A DNA stretch of 64,000 bases from Siphonodentalium dalli (lineage: Eukaryota; Mollusca; Scaphopoda; Gadilida; Siphonodentaliidae), in assembly GCA_032622095.1 (NCBI GenBank), contig CP136066.1, positions 50,624,911 to 50,688,910 of the forward strand. Direction: 5' to 3'. Below, piece after piece: positions 25,501 to 33,699 of this stretch; position 1 is the first letter of the stretch, and every line of letters begins with the position of its first letter. The position numbers were made by a program, and so were the translations under genes. Below the pieces are notes generated by a model. It searched no databases, was not told the DNA's origin, and saw only the letters and a list, made by a program, of their open reading frames with translations.

Positions 25501-28264
25501 TCTTATATATGTCAGGCTCCCTAGACTCATATATATAAGATAATGCACTGGCACAGGATCTATATTTGTGACACCAGCGCAGCTCCCGTCATGAGAGGGT
25601 TTTAACAGTTTCAAGTTCATTTTAAAAACAATTAAATATAGTCCTGATTATTACAACCTTTACTTACAATCCCGTGAATCGTGTTTCCATTCATATTGTC
25701 ACGTTTTGATCTTGTGTAGTTACGGTATGTTATCATCAGTTAACTTCTCAGCATTCTTCATTCAGCCTAACAATTTTGTCGTTATCTCCTTCAAGGCACG
25801 ATTGGTAGCGGCGTCAACACACAGCTTATGTGAGGCTGCCAACGCTATGGTTCAAGGTAACTCAAGTGAAGAGAAGCTGATTGCTGCTGCTAAGGAGGTG
25901 GCTGGCTCGACCGCAGCGTTGTTAGTTGCTTGCAAGGTCAAGGCCAATCCAGGATCAATGGCCATGCAGAGGTTACAGGTGAGTTGTCTACCTGTATGTT
26001 AGAGAGGTTCAGCAGACGATTTATTCTATCTTACTCATATTTAAAATCAAAGCACTACTATTTGTCACTCAGTTTTAAATTTGCGCTCCAAGCTGCGCGA
26101 ATTCAAAACTACTTTCAGTTGACAAACTCTTGTCAATATAATATTTTCTGTGGATTAAACCAGTTTACTGTCACAATTGTGACATTTTAGTACACTTATT
26201 CTGGATTTTAGGTTAGCAGGTGAAAAACGTTAAACCTCGATATAGAAATTTATATGCACAGGACACTTTTGACATAAAACAGCATTGTCCCAACTGATTT
26301 TACTAGCTGGTTTATGTTGAAGGAAACTTGAACAAAACTGTTTATTGTTACATGCTACAGAGACCAAGCATGTGTAAGCTGTAACCCTTTACTTCAAGGT
26401 TCAATGTACCACGAGTTTGAACTCATGAAGCACAAATCATTACACAGGGTCCAAAACTGGTCCAGACCAGTCCCTTTAATGTAGTCAATTTAACCCTTTC
26501 ATGGCTGGAGCTTCCTGAAATTTTCCTAAAACCATGTGCCAATGTATTCTCGTATATATGTGAGACTCCAATAGGGAGCCTCGCATATATAAGAGAATAC
26601 ATTGGCCTTACAATATTTACCTTGATCTTGTAAGCCAGTGCATTCTCTTATATATGCGAGGCTCCCTATACGGGAGACTCGGATATATAAGAGAATGCAC
26701 TGGCACATGATCTTTAACCCTTTGTTGAGTAGAACGACATATATGTCGCCGTATTTGTATAGGAGTTATTTTGATTAATATAATGTCCCAAATGTATTAG
26801 TGCAATTGATTATGATAACAGATGTTAACAGAAAATTATTGCTACGACTTTGACGTTAAATTTACTCATGATGTTATGTATATGACGTTACAAATACTCT
26901 CCAAAGGGTTAATGCTTCACCAGTGCAGTTCCCTTTATGAAAGGGTTAATGTTGACTTTGTTTGGAAATTAGATGATCTAACGTGTTATTTTTTTCTCAT
27001 GACAGTCTGCCGGCAATGCTGTGAAACGAGCCACTGAAGCCTTGGTGAAGGCTGCGAAACAAGCTATCGATTATAATGATGAAGAAGAGAGTCTGACTAT
27101 TAATAGGAGAATGGTGGGAGGTATCGCACAGGTAAATTGCAACTCCCTAATGTTTCATATTTACCATGGGTCCTGGCAGCTCATGCACTTACAATTCAAA
27201 TATAATCTTGAATTGAATAAAGTCTTTTCTGAAATAATTTGCTCATAAGCTGTTATTTTCTTATTTACACCAGACTCTCTGCCATTGAACGTCTAACACT
27301 GCATTACTTGCCTTTGACAAGCATTCTCATACTTCAATTGTCGTGGGGGACTCACCTTTAATGAAGTATCTGGTCTGGAATGCTAATCTTCATTCACTCA
27401 TTGGCTGCTAGGTTTGCTTCATCCTAATTGAGGATTAGTATAATCTATGCCCTAAGACCGGGTAATAATCATGTAAAGTGAAACTAATTTACTGTAGAAT
27501 GCGCTATATAAATGCATCGGTTATTATTATTATTTTTGGTCTCCGTGATGTCAGGAAGAGGACCCAGGAGGCCATGGCATCAACCAGATAACATTTATAA
27601 CATTATACATATATATTATTATGCCATGGCATATATGTTTCATTTGTTATATCTAACAAACAAATTATTTAGTTATTTGTACACTAGGGGATTGCCCGTC
27701 AAATTGACGGGTCTTTATCGTTTTGTCAGTTTACTGGTGCAGGTGCCATAACTCTATCTTATATCTATCATTACAGAATTATAGAGTTATCTTACAGTTA
27801 GTGCTGTCAGCGGCGTCTGTGCATTCATATGCTAAATCAATTCTTAGTATTACAGATATTTTGCCGTCGTGACCATTGGGCAATGTGCTATATCTCAGGC
27901 CATTTTTAAACGATCAACCTGAAATTTCACATGTCATATTCTAAGATGTGTCTCTTCAGATGTTCTAAATTGGGCATAGGTGTGAAAGGTTATAAACTTG
28001 CCAAAGGCTTGACAGAGTTACCTACAGACACACACACAAATACTTGGCTTTTAAAAAATAGATATGTAATTATATGAACCATGAAATAAGCGTTTCACAT
28101 TTAAGTAATTATTTATCATCAACTTTTTTCAGGAAATTCAAGCACAGGAAGCCATTTTGAAGAAAGAAAAAGAACTTGAAATGGCCAGACGACAACTTGC
28201 TGGCATAAGAAAAGCGAAATACAAAGACAAACCAGAAGAGAGCGATTCTGCATCATCATTCTAA
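7379..28264 (+). CDS. TLN: Talin, C-terminal six coding exons (I/LWEQ actin-binding domain)
   Basis: Talin links integrin tails to F-actin in the cytoplasm at adhesions. Exons at 7379-7509, 11773-11898, 12594-12662, 25796-25978, 27006-27131 and 28133-28264 join in phase to give about 254 residues. Diagnostic stretches are DWVDPDDPTVIAENELLGAA, FEEQILEAAKSIAAATAALV, DGQWSEGLISA, LLVACKVKA, AGNAVKRAT and RRMVGGIAQ. They cover the last rod bundle (I/LWEQ/THATCH, actin binding) and a 43-residue charged helix equivalent to the dimerisation helix. The family is about 2,540 residues long; the FERM head, vinculin-binding rod and start codon lie upstream of the window. The tail (KDKPEESDSASSF) differs from the vertebrate ending. 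Introns range from 695 bp to 13.1 kb and are full of MITEs. The paralogue number cannot be decided. Confidence 0.96.
7510..9476. other. Talin intron, mostly unique sequence
   Basis: AT-rich intron. The only structure seen is a ~68-bp tandem duplication at about 9046-9180 (GAGTTGTTTTGACATA... and GAAGTTTTGTAGAACTCTCA occur twice). No further talin exon is needed, because phase and sequence run directly from 7509 to 11773. Confidence 0.6.
9481..9832 (+). mobile_element. TTAA MITE, family B, with three hairpin cassettes
   Basis: TTAA at 9477-9480 and 9833-9836. It starts CCCTTCTATGACTGGAGC and ends GTCATGATAGAG. Unlike the usual two, it has three ATTCTCTTATATATG hairpins because the middle hairpin and its TTTACCTTGACCTTGTAAGC linker are duplicated. 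This is the first step of the tandem growth seen at 42884-45154. Confidence 0.82.
9841..10104. repeat. 132-bp direct tandem duplication
   Basis: The unit starting GCTGATGCAGCAGAGCAC at 9841 recurs at 9973 nearly unchanged. The period is 132 bp (44 codons), and one plus frame is open through the first copy (ADAAEHFSLSQG...). The second copy loses that frame through an inserted base. No start, splice borders or family were recognised. Confidence 0.8.
10806..11113 (+). mobile_element. hAT-like element, family F, 3' part missing
   Basis: It starts CAAGCCTGCAAATAGTGTG, then has GCAGAATGAGGTCCCCAGAG and its complement, then the GTTCCCCAGTTAAAGTTGGT interior and CTTCCCAGAAGATGAGGCCT. The right inverted end is absent. 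Confidence 0.65.
11265..11347. mobile_element. Fragment of a TTAA MITE, family H
   Basis: It contains CCATTCCAATATTTACTTTG and ends TTTAGGAAAGAAAGGGTTAA, matching one end of the CCCTTTCTATACTA family. Confidence 0.55.
11773..11898 (+). CDS. TLN: Talin exon
   Basis: The acceptor ATACTAG and donor GTATAA bound 42 complete codons. The exon encodes EADMELNFEEQILEAAKSIA... to QRELVAQGK, the core of the I/LWEQ bundle, with alanine heptads. The acceptor plus the first 15 exon bases are imperfectly duplicated 61 bp upstream (from 11712); use of that site would shift the frame. Confidence 0.96.
12194..12437 (+). mobile_element. TTAA MITE, family A, one-hairpin form
   Basis: TTAA at 12190-12193 and 12438-12441, ends CCCTTTACCCAACA and GCTGGGTAAAGGG. 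Only one hairpin cassette remains: the second, with its TTAAAAATTATAAAATTG linker, is absent, so it is about 140 bp shorter than its relatives. It lies in the intron between talin exons 11773 and 12594. Confidence 0.85.
12594..12662 (+). CDS. TLN: Talin exon
   Basis: The acceptor TTTCCAG and donor GTGAGT bound 23 codons, VGATYSRQAQDEDGQWSEGL plus ISA. It fits between QGK and ARLVAAS of its neighbours. The DGQWSEGLISA stretch is the conserved I/LWEQ signature region. Confidence 0.95.
12892..13104. mobile_element. TA-flanked palindromic MITE, family E (mariner-like)
   Basis: TA at 12890-12891 and 13105-13106. The ends are CAGTAATGCTCTAAGTAATC and the complement, and the arms of about 105 nt pair almost without mismatch around GAAAGCTCTCCCCGAGAGC. 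CAGT start plus TA duplication is the Tc1/mariner hallmark. In a transcribed intron this would make a long RNA hairpin. Confidence 0.85.
13107..13803. other. Talin intron, unique sequence
   Basis: Nothing recognised: AT-rich, no exon-like block and no long repeat. Confidence 0.5.
13808..14047 (+). mobile_element. TTAA MITE, family B
   Basis: TTAA at 13804-13807 and 14048-14051; ends CCCTTCCATGACGGGAGG and GTCATGAAAGGG. It has two hairpins, the second with one arm shortened. Confidence 0.83.
14112..14373. mobile_element. Family E palindromic MITE with internal arm duplication
   Basis: TA at 14110-14111 and 14374-14375 with CAGTAATGCCCTAAATAATC ends. The left arm contains the TTTAGTCGGAAATATGGCTT to GGAAAGCTCTC segment twice in tandem, making the element about 50 bp longer than others. 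Confidence 0.82.
14550..16292. mobile_element. TTA-flanked element (PIF/Harbinger-like), non-autonomous
   Basis: TTA at 14547-14549 and 16293-16295. The inverted ends are GGCCTAACAAAATTATACG and its near complement, continuing through GTTTGTTTCCGCTAAC. Removing it with one TTA restores the TTGTTAATTTGATAA...CTTTCCAGAG junction seen intact at about 7190-7222. No transposase ORF was seen in its 1.7 kb. The interior holds three degenerate ~150-bp units and a small foldback. Confidence 0.75.
14848..15335. repeat. Degenerate tandem units (TTATTGTGGGC...GCATAAGACAC)
   Basis: Three to four copies of TTATTATTGTGGGCNGTTGC followed by GCATATTCCC, CCGCAG and GCATAAGACAC. The first unit is broken at about 14909-15041 by a foldback whose arms read AGTGACTTCGTCCCA and TGGGACGAAGTCACT. 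ORFs here arise from the repeats. Confidence 0.65.
16612..17108. other. Talin intron, unique AT-rich sequence
   Basis: Nothing recognised. Confidence 0.5.
17113..17504 (+). mobile_element. TTAA MITE, family A
   Basis: TTAA at 17109-17112 and 17505-17508; full two-hairpin form with CCCTTTACCCAACA ends. It is almost identical to the 6341 copy, which indicates fairly recent activity. Confidence 0.88.
17735..17903. mobile_element. Deleted composite of family C left arm and family N end
   Basis: The left part from CCCCTTTCAGTGCCAAG to TTGATGGAAATAGCTC is one arm of family C. Next comes GGAAACTATATAAAACTTG to AGACCATCTTTAA, one end of family N. The order C then N is the same as at 2582-3203, but the inner arms are gone. 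Confidence 0.6.
18224..18382 (+). mobile_element. TTAA MITE, family B, one-hairpin form
   Basis: TTAA at 18220-18223 and 18383-18386; ends CCCTATCATGACTGGAGC and CCATCATGAAAGGG. A single hairpin joins the halves of the two usual ones. Confidence 0.82.
18550..18870. mobile_element. Family L element, decayed
   Basis: CACAATCCGATTTGCTGGT, then GATTTAGTTATCAAAATTAG, then ACCCCTGAAGTCGAAAAAAT and GGGGCGTTAAATTGGATTAT match the copies at 31460, 49383 and 58511. A 72-residue ORF here is not a gene. Confidence 0.55.
18871..19480. other. Talin intron, unique sequence
   Basis: Nothing coding recognised; short inverted repeats such as GACATCTCGTATGAGATGTC at about 19421-19440. Confidence 0.5.
19485..19857 (+). 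mobile_element. TTAA MITE, family A
   Basis: TTAA at 19481-19484 and 19858-19861; full two-hairpin form. ORFs on both strands (19623-19887) are the palindrome translated. Confidence 0.88.
20172..20315. repeat. Foldback repeat (~145 bp)
   Basis: TTGATTGAACTGGTGCTGT pairs with its near complement ACGTCACCAGTTCAATCA; AAATAATTCACGAG/ATTATTTCACG and AGGGAC/GTCCCT continue the arms. No target duplication could be fixed. Confidence 0.55.
20676..20921. mobile_element. hAT-like MITE, family F, double hairpin
   Basis: An exact 8-bp duplication ATTATTGC at 20668-20675 and 20922-20929. Ends CAAGCCTTGAAATAGGGTG and its complement. Two GCAGAATGAGGTCCCCAGAG hairpins stand in tandem inside. Eight-base duplications define hAT and P-type transposition; hAT is the likelier source. 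Confidence 0.88.
21314..21771. mobile_element. TTAA MITE, family M, carrying a family C insertion
   Basis: TTAA at 21310-21313 and 21772-21775. The ends are AGGCAGATTATACCTAACTC and its partner ending GGATTTAGGTTTAGTCTCCCT. Inner arms pair through ATGAAAATGAGTATATGGC and its complement. A family C element sits at its loop (21467-21596). Confidence 0.7.
21467..21596. mobile_element. TTAA MITE, family C, one arm deleted
   Basis: TTAA at 21463-21466 and 21597-21600. Starts CCCTTTCAGTGCCAAGTCC and ends GACTTGGCACTTAAAGGG; most of the right arm is missing. Confidence 0.8.
21776..22430. other. Talin intron, unique sequence
   Basis: Nothing recognised beyond short runs of TTATTATAATTATAA. Confidence 0.5.
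22433..22645. mobile_element. Palindromic MITE, family E
   Basis: TA at 22431-22432 and 22646-22647; left CAGTAATGCCCAAAATAATC, right end with one terminal substitution. Arms pair over about 105 nt. Confidence 0.82.
22648..23944. other. Talin intron, unique sequence
   Basis: No exon-like blocks with talin similarity. ORFs at about 22839-23096 and 23269-23496 have no recognisable domain. Confidence 0.5.
23949..24245. mobile_element. TTAA MITE, family M (AGGGGGACT)
   Basis: TTAA at 23945-23948 and 24246-24249; ends AGGGGGACTCTATACTTAAT and the complement finishing TAGAGTACAGTACCCCT. The foldback arms share GGGACCATCTCCTTTTATAC / AGTATAATAGAAGATGGTCCC. Confidence 0.75.
24504..24886 (+). mobile_element. 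TTAA MITE, family A
   Basis: TTAA at 24500-24503 and 24887-24890; full two-hairpin form, slightly diverged (GCCAAGGCATTCTC in the first arm). Confidence 0.87.
25356..25601 (+). mobile_element. TTAA MITE, family B
   Basis: TTAA at 25352-25355 and 25602-25605; ends CCTTTCCATGACTGGAAG and CGTCATGAGAGGG. Two hairpins, each with one arm partly deleted. Confidence 0.82.
25796..25978 (+). CDS. TLN: Talin exon
   Basis: The acceptor TCCTTCAAG (an AAG-type 3' splice site) and donor GTGAGT bound 61 codons, ARLVAASTHSLCEAANAMVQ to AMQRLQ. It includes LLVACKVKA, strongly conserved in talins, and joins in phase to ISA before and SAGNAVK after. The preceding intron, 13.1 kb, is the longest seen here. Confidence 0.96.
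26494..26945 (+). mobile_element. TTAA MITE, family B, containing a second TTAA element
   Basis: TTAA at 26490-26493 and 26946-26949; starts CCCTTTCATGGCTGGAGC. Its right end is split at the TTAA in ATCTTTAATGCTGCACC by the element at 26718-26908, after which TGCTTCACCAGTGCAG...ATGAAAGGG resumes. Confidence 0.85.
26718..26908. mobile_element. TTAA MITE, family P (CCCTTTGTTGAGTA), nested
   Basis: TTAA at 26714-26717 and 26909-26912; ends CCCTTTGTTGAGTAGAAC and GTTACAAATACTCTCCAAAGGG. It is inserted exactly in a TTAA of an older family B copy, so its borders and target duplication are certain. 191 bp, no ORF of note. Confidence 0.88.
27006..27131 (+). CDS. TLN: Talin exon
   Basis: The acceptor CATGACAG and donor GTAAAT bound 42 codons, SAGNAVKRATEALVKAAKQA to NRRMVGGIAQ. 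It is the end of the actin-binding bundle and the link to the dimerisation helix. The acidic NDEEESL insert matches the acidic stretch of other talins. Confidence 0.96.
27262..27540 (+). repeat. SINE-like repeat with ATT tail
   Basis: The 3' part GAATGCGCTATATAAATGC followed by GGTTATTATTATTATT is the same type of tail as the SINE at 76-872. The 5' head is unclear. Confidence 0.55.
27688..28065 (+). repeat. Unclassified interspersed repeat
   Basis: It starts GGGGATTGCCCGTCAAATTG with a short hairpin (CCCGTCAAATTGACGGG) and ends in ACACACACACAAATACTTGG and a CTTTTAAAAAATAG tail. This looks like the body of a short interspersed element; class not determined. Confidence 0.4.
28133..28264 (+). 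CDS. TLN: Talin terminal coding exon with stop
   Basis: The acceptor TTTTTTCAG ends at 28132. It encodes 43 residues, EIQAQEAILKKEKELEMARR to DSASSF, then TAA at 28262-28264. The charged amphipathic helix corresponds to the talin dimerisation helix; the last ~10 residues are lineage-specific. Confidence 0.95.
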   Translation, partial: EIQAQEAILKKEKELEMARRQLAGIRKAKYKDKPEESDSASSF

Positions 28265-28725
28265 ATTCTCTCTTCCAAACTCTACAAAGTCAACTTGTTT
28301 TAGATGCATCAATCCCTTCTATACTAAATGGATTCTCCCATTCAGTTATAAAAGTATACATCGGATTAGTCCATTATTCATTTCGGACCAATATGATTTG
28401 ATATCATAAAGTTACTATTTGTACGCTTTTTAGTAATTTGAGAAACAAGTTGACTTTGTAGCTGTGTTCATACTGTTTAAATTTACTTCAGAACAAATCA
28501 AAAGGAATCATGTAAATAACCTGTCATTAATGCTCAATTGGTCACTCTCGCCGTTATTGGTCGGGAGAATTGTGATAAAATTACCCAGTTTAGGCACATC
28601 TCACAATATGAATGTGATTTAAAAGTGATCGAGGGATATACTGTTCAGTTTTGGCAAGTGACGGCACTCAGAGGTGATCATTTTGATCGCAAAAAAATAT
28701 GTGGTTGCGAAACTTGAAATATTAT

Positions 28726-28926
28726 TAACCTGGGTAACTTTATCACAATTCACCCCCAACCTGGGTAACTTTGTTATAATTCCCCCCCAACCTGAGTTAC
28801 TTTATCACAATTTCGGGAACGTGGGTAACTTTATCACAATTCACCCCCAACCTGGGTAACTTTATCACAATTCTCACCAACCTGGGTAACTTTATTACAA
28901 TTTCGGGAACCTGGGTAACTTCATCA
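28726..28926 (+). repeat. 31-bp tandem repeat in the talin 3'UTR
   Basis: About six to seven units of AACCTGGGTAACTTTATCAC followed by AATTCACCCCC or AATTTCGGG. Units differ by a few bases and a short deletion. Confidence 0.85.
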
Positions 28927-29231
28927 CAAAACAATGGTGAGGCTGACCAATTCAGCATCATTAATATGGGTACTTCTGCATATCAGTGTGAATATTCATG
29001 CTCTCCGCGATCAGTGTTGATATTCATGCTTTCAAATTCAGTTATCGTTTCCCTGTCCCAGTGTAGATAGTTTCCACTCATACGTCATTCTACACAACAC
29101 ACATGGAGTAGTTTATTTGTAAAAGTTAAAACTTTTTATAGATACTTCCAGTAGGAATAATTCAAAAGCTAAGAATTCTCATTTTGTTATATAATGTTTC
29201 AGTAATGAAGAACTATCATAAATTTTATGTG

Positions 29232-29237
29232 AATAAA
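29232..29237 (+). terminator. Candidate talin polyadenylation signal AATAAA
   Basis: First canonical hexamer downstream of the talin stop, in GTGAATAAAAAAATATG. Confidence 0.45.
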
Positions 29238-29275
29238 AAAATATGAGCCTGACCACAATGAAATCATAGATGTTC

Positions 29276-29533
29276 AAGTCTGGATTTAGAGTGTCTGACA
29301 TTTGCAGAATGAGGTCACCAGAGGGTGAATTTGGTGATGCTATCACTAAATTCATCCTCTGGGGACCTCATTCTGCATGGCCTCATCTGCTATAGGTCTC
29401 CGGGGAACTCATTCTGCATGGCCTCATCTGCTAGTTGAGACTCAGGTTTAAGTTCCGAGATGGTGATGTGCACCATTAGGCACCTCGATTATGACCTCAT
29501 TCTGAAAATGTCAGACACACTAAATCCAAGCTT
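29276..29533. mobile_element. Family F-related foldback element
   Basis: Ends CAAGTCTGGATTTAGAGTG and CACTAAATCCAAGCTT with GACATTTGCAGAATGAGGTC inside. The CTCATTCTGCATGGCCTCAT segment is duplicated. No clear target duplication. Confidence 0.6.
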
Positions 29534-29554
29534 ATATTTTATTCTGAGAGTTAA

Positions 29555-29805
29555 AGTTTGACTGGAGCTTCCTGAATTTTGGCGAAAACCCTGTGCCAAT
29601 GAATTCTCTTATATATTTGAGTCGCCCATAGGGCGCCTCACATATATAAGAGAATGCATTGGCCTAACCATATTTACCTTGATCTTGTAAGCTAATGCAT
29701 ACTCTTATATATGCATGGCTCCCTATGGGAGACTCGCAAATATAAGAGAATGCACTGGCACAGGGTCTTTAATGTTGCACCAACGCAGCTCCCGTCATGA
29801 ACGGG
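29555..29805 (+). mobile_element. TTAA MITE, family B
   Basis: TTAA at 29551-29554 and 29806-29809. The left terminus is decayed (AGTTTGACTGGAGC); the right reads CCCGTCATGAACGGG. Two hairpins. Confidence 0.78.
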
Positions 29806-30265
29806 TTAAGCAAATTATGTCTGATTACAGAATCATATCGTAGCCTGACACATTAGATATTGGTATATTTGTGTTCACACCGTGTTTTCTGTCGTCTGGT
29901 TATTTGCTTGGGGAATCAGATTCCCACTTGTTCAATAAAATGGCTATTTTCAGCGCGATAACATGACAAAATTATTTAAAATTAGCATAATTTATATATG
30001 ATTATTTCAGCACTTATTCTCTCTTATGCCATCTGATATACAGACTTCGATGTTTCATTATGTTAACCAACACAATCTATTATGAAGGCCTGCTTAGATG
30101 TGAAGTTGCAGTAATTGGAAAGACATCTTTCTAAATTAACACACGATGCAGTAGGTTTGGGAGTCTAATCATAAAAAAATCTTCTTTTTTTTTTTGTCAC
30201 AGTACAGTTATGGTAGAATTTGAATTTTTATTCAAATTAAAAGATATGTGCCATATTGCAAAATA

Positions 30266-30475
30266 CAGTAATGCCCTAAATAATGGACTCCTTAACCACA
30301 GCATAATTATGGGTAATTTTTCAGAATTTAGTGGGAAATATGGCTTGTTGCCATTCATCGGAAAGCTCTCACAGAGCTTTCCGATGAATGGCAACAAGCC
30401 ATATTTACGACTAAATCCTGATAATTACCCATAATTATGTTGTGGTTAAGGAGTTGATTATTTAGGGCATTACTG
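30266..30475. mobile_element. Palindromic MITE, family E
   Basis: TA at 30264-30265 and 30476-30477; ends CAGTAATGCCCTAAATAATG and complement. A near-perfect foldback centred on GAAAGCTCTCACAGAGCTTTC. Confidence 0.85.
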
Positions 30476-30477
30476 TA

Positions 30478-31455
30478 TCTAAGATCCTTCCAAGTAATTC
30501 GCAGTGTCTTCTGAGATAAAATGCATATATGCAGTTTTCGGAGTTGACGTTTGTTTCATATCCTAGTTACTGGTGCTATGTATTATGTTTAATATTTTGT
30601 AATTTCTTCCGCTGTTATTGATATCACATCAACAAATATAAAAATAGATATCCAACCTGATCTGACTGGAAAATATAGAATAAATAATGAGGAGCGCATC
30701 TCTATTACTCAGTTTTTTTCTTGGTCTCAAATTCGAAACAAAACTGCCATGAATTTAAATCTGAAAGTCTGTATTTTAACAGAATGCTCACTATCTCATT
30801 TTAGATATCCCAAGGAGGTCATTATATTTCTTCAAGCTTTTTTTGTGATTTAGGTTAATTTTGCACCTTTCGTATATAATTGTCAAAGCTTGGAAGTTTT
30901 GATATTTGTGATTTGAAGCAAATTTATTTTTAGATATTTGATAAGGTTTTTATCACTTTTGATATCAGTTCTAGCAAGAACGTAATGAAAACCTGTTAGT
31001 TTACATGTGTATGTTTGACCTTTGAACTCTGACCCTAAGATCCACAGGCTTCCTTCTAGTGGCTCCATAGTTAAATCACTGTTGTATCTTTGAACTAGAT
31101 GTGAGGCAATTTCATAAATGTATTATTATCTAATGTAGTTTATAATTTATCTCAATATTGATAGTGCTTTTATATAATTGTACAAACCAAGGTCATCGTG
31201 ACCTCTAACCAGGGTCACCTTTGACCTCACATATACATATCATTGATAATACTGTGTAGATACATGGGACATTTCTTTGAATTAACTGTTTTATAAGAAT
31301 TTATTATTAATACATTTATGACCATTATTTTGTCATATAATCATTAATAAGAACATTATTTGTTTATCAGGTTTTACTTTTGTATGCTGGCTTTATACCC
31401 TCTGTTATTTAACTTGGTCTTTGTTTCTTCAGCGATTTGATTGAAAATTTGCTAA
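30478..31455. other. Intergenic sequence without recognised features
   Basis: AT-rich. A pair of GTCACCTTTGACCTC/GACCTTTGAACTCTGACC stretches near 31010-31230 hints at an old repeat. No coding evidence. Confidence 0.45.
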
Positions 31456-31459
31456 TTAA

Positions 31460-31898
31460 AGGTACTCAATCCGAACAGACGGTCCCCATACCATCAAGAT
31501 ACAACAATAACATTTCTTCAAAATACGCTTTAGTTATCAGAATCGATTTATTGCAACAAAATAATGCTAACCACTGTCAACTATGGTATCAAGTTTCCCA
31601 AAACTTTTTATTTATCAACATTTTGTTCAACAAAATATGGCCTTATAATCACTAAAGTATCACAAAATTTAACCGTATTACCACCTGATTTTAGAGTTAT
31701 CCATCTTCATCTGCTATTTTGTGCAAGACCCTCCATTTGACTATATGTTTCTGGGCCACATATAATTACACATCTCGAGAAATAAAAAACGATATCTGAT
31801 CACTGAGCTTTGATGGGTGGGTTCCTTGACTTGAATCAAATATTTTTTACCCCCGAAGCCAAATAATAATTTAGGAGCGTCTGATCGGATTGAGCAGA
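31460..31898 (+). mobile_element. TTAA-flanked family L element
   Basis: TTAA at 31456-31459, then AGGTACTCAATCCGAACAGA. The interior includes TTTAGTTATCAGAATCGATT and TTACCCCCGAAGCCAAATAA. The right inverted end is decayed (TGATCGGATTGAGCAG). Confidence 0.6.
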
Positions 31899-32460
31899 CG
31901 CGCGTAGGGAATAAACTTGCTCCTTGCAGTTATTTTCATAAATTTGCATCAGATTTGGCAGCACATAATGTTGTTTTATATATATTGTAGGAAGAATATC
32001 TTGTGTCGAGAATCACTAAATATTTACATTTTTGCTGAGTTAGCGGAAGAAACGAAGACTAACCAGGCCTGTTGATGCTTTTGTGTATAGTGATTATATT
32101 CCAATATGCAAGAGGAACCACTAGTTCCATCCGCCACTACCGATCATGGAATTTCCCTATAAGGTGGAATTCTCCATTTAAAAGCAATTGATTTAAGAGT
32201 AACAATTCATACTTCCAAGAACCAAATATGTAAAAAATATTGTTTTGGCGACCAGAGACTGTGATATCTCTCTCATGAAAGGCTCTCAGCCTATTAATCC
32301 TTTATTTACTAATGAATTCACCCATCAGTTATTAAAGTATATATGGAATAGTCTATTATTCATCTGGACTGGTGTTCATAAAATATAAAGACGACAGATC
32401 AATGAATTGATTGAATTGATAATACTAAGTGCAGAAGCATTCGTATTCATTGGTGGGAAA

Positions 32461-32720
32461 CAAGCCTTGAAATAGGGTGTCTGTCATATTGCAGAATGAG
32501 GACAGGTACCCAGAGGGTGAATTTAGTGATGCTACCCCGCATAGTGGGCTAGCATCACCAAATTCACCCTCTGGGGACCTCATTCTGCTTACACCTCAGC
32601 AGAATGAGGTTCCCAGAGGGTGAATTTGGTGATGCTAGCCCGCTATGCGGGGTAGCATCACTAAATTCACCCTCTGGGGACCTCATTCTGCAAATGACAG
32701 ACACACTATTTCAAGGCTTG
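32461..32720. mobile_element. hAT-like MITE, family F, double hairpin
   Basis: Ends CAAGCCTTGAAATAGGGTG and CACTATTTCAAGGCTTG with two GCAGAATGAGG...CCTCATTCTGC hairpins. Flanks GTGGGAAA and GGGAAATG are a near but not exact duplication. Closely similar to the 20676 copy. Confidence 0.8.
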
Positions 32721-33299
32721 GGGAAATGTTTGGATAATAAGTTTTTTTTTTAAACGACCCATGTTTGAAGAACTTGTTATCTGAACGTTTCCTGATGGAT
32801 AACTACTCGTCAAAGAGTATTTAGTAAAGAAGCTACTGGATACACGTTCCATTTATCTAAGCAAAATTTATTTTGTCAGACTTACCACATTTTTTAAATC
32901 ACCTGTTTTTCAACTACCCTTGTGGGAATCCCTGCAAGTTAATGAATGGGAATCGTTTAAATACTAATCATTGAATTTCAAATTATCTTAAGATTAGCTC
33001 CCATGAGCAAATTAGAAGCAGAAATTTTGTATGGAATTCCGAGTGAAAAGTCCAATTATTCACTATTTCCACTACTTGTGTGATTAGTCATTGATAGGCA
33101 AATTTCGCTTGACTGGTTAAATTTATTAAGGAAGTATTATACAAAATTATTTAAGGTATATAACGGTATATATGTATACCGGATGCTAAGCTATATATTT
33201 TGTAATAAAATTGTTGAATAAACTTGATTTATTAATTTAATCGACATTTTTCTGACTCCATATCAATGTTACATGGGTCCCCAGTTCAGTATATTAAGA

Positions 33300-33371
33300 C
33301 AATACACTGGCTAACAATGAGAGACTCCCATGTATAAAAGAATGCATTGGCACAGGGTTTTCGCAAAATTG
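33300..33371 (-). mobile_element. Remnant of a family B hairpin
   Basis: CACTGGCTAACAATGAGAGAC then AAGAATGCATTGGCACAGGG: one damaged cassette without TTAA ends. Confidence 0.5.
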
Positions 33372-33414
33372 TACTTGCATCAACAATTTCCATTAGCACA
33401 GGTTACTGGTTGTA

Positions 33415-33560
33415 ACTTTGGTCAGATCATGAAATTTGTCATGGCTGTTGACATAGATGGGAACGAGTCATTTTGAGGTCATTCAGAAAAAAAACATGGC
33501 CATCTTGGATTTCAAAATTCAATCCATTGGCACAGGTTACAGACCTTACTGTTTTGATCA
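33415..33560 (-). repeat. Inverted single copy of the 53.5-55.4 kb tandem monomer
   Basis: GGGAACGAGTCATTTTGAGG, AACATGGCCATCTTGGATTT and TTCAATCCATTGG are the reverse complement of the monomer motifs at 53540-55370. Confidence 0.7.
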
Positions 33561-33699
33561 TGAAATTTTCCATAGATTGACATGCATATGTATTGGGGGT
33601 GAATAAAAAAAAAACAAGACGGCGGTATCCCCTGCCGAATTGTGCAGTTGGGGGGGGGAAGTGCATTCTCAATAATGTTTACATTCTCTTCTCAGTATG

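Larger units (their letters stand above)
28265..29255 (+). other. Probable talin 3'UTR
   Basis: After the stop, the first canonical AATAAA is at 29232-29237, giving a 3'UTR of about 1 kb. A CATAAA variant occurs earlier (about 28406). A family-H MITE fragment (about 28316-28400) and a 31-bp tandem repeat (28726-28926) lie within it. The end was not confirmed by transcripts. Confidence 0.5.
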
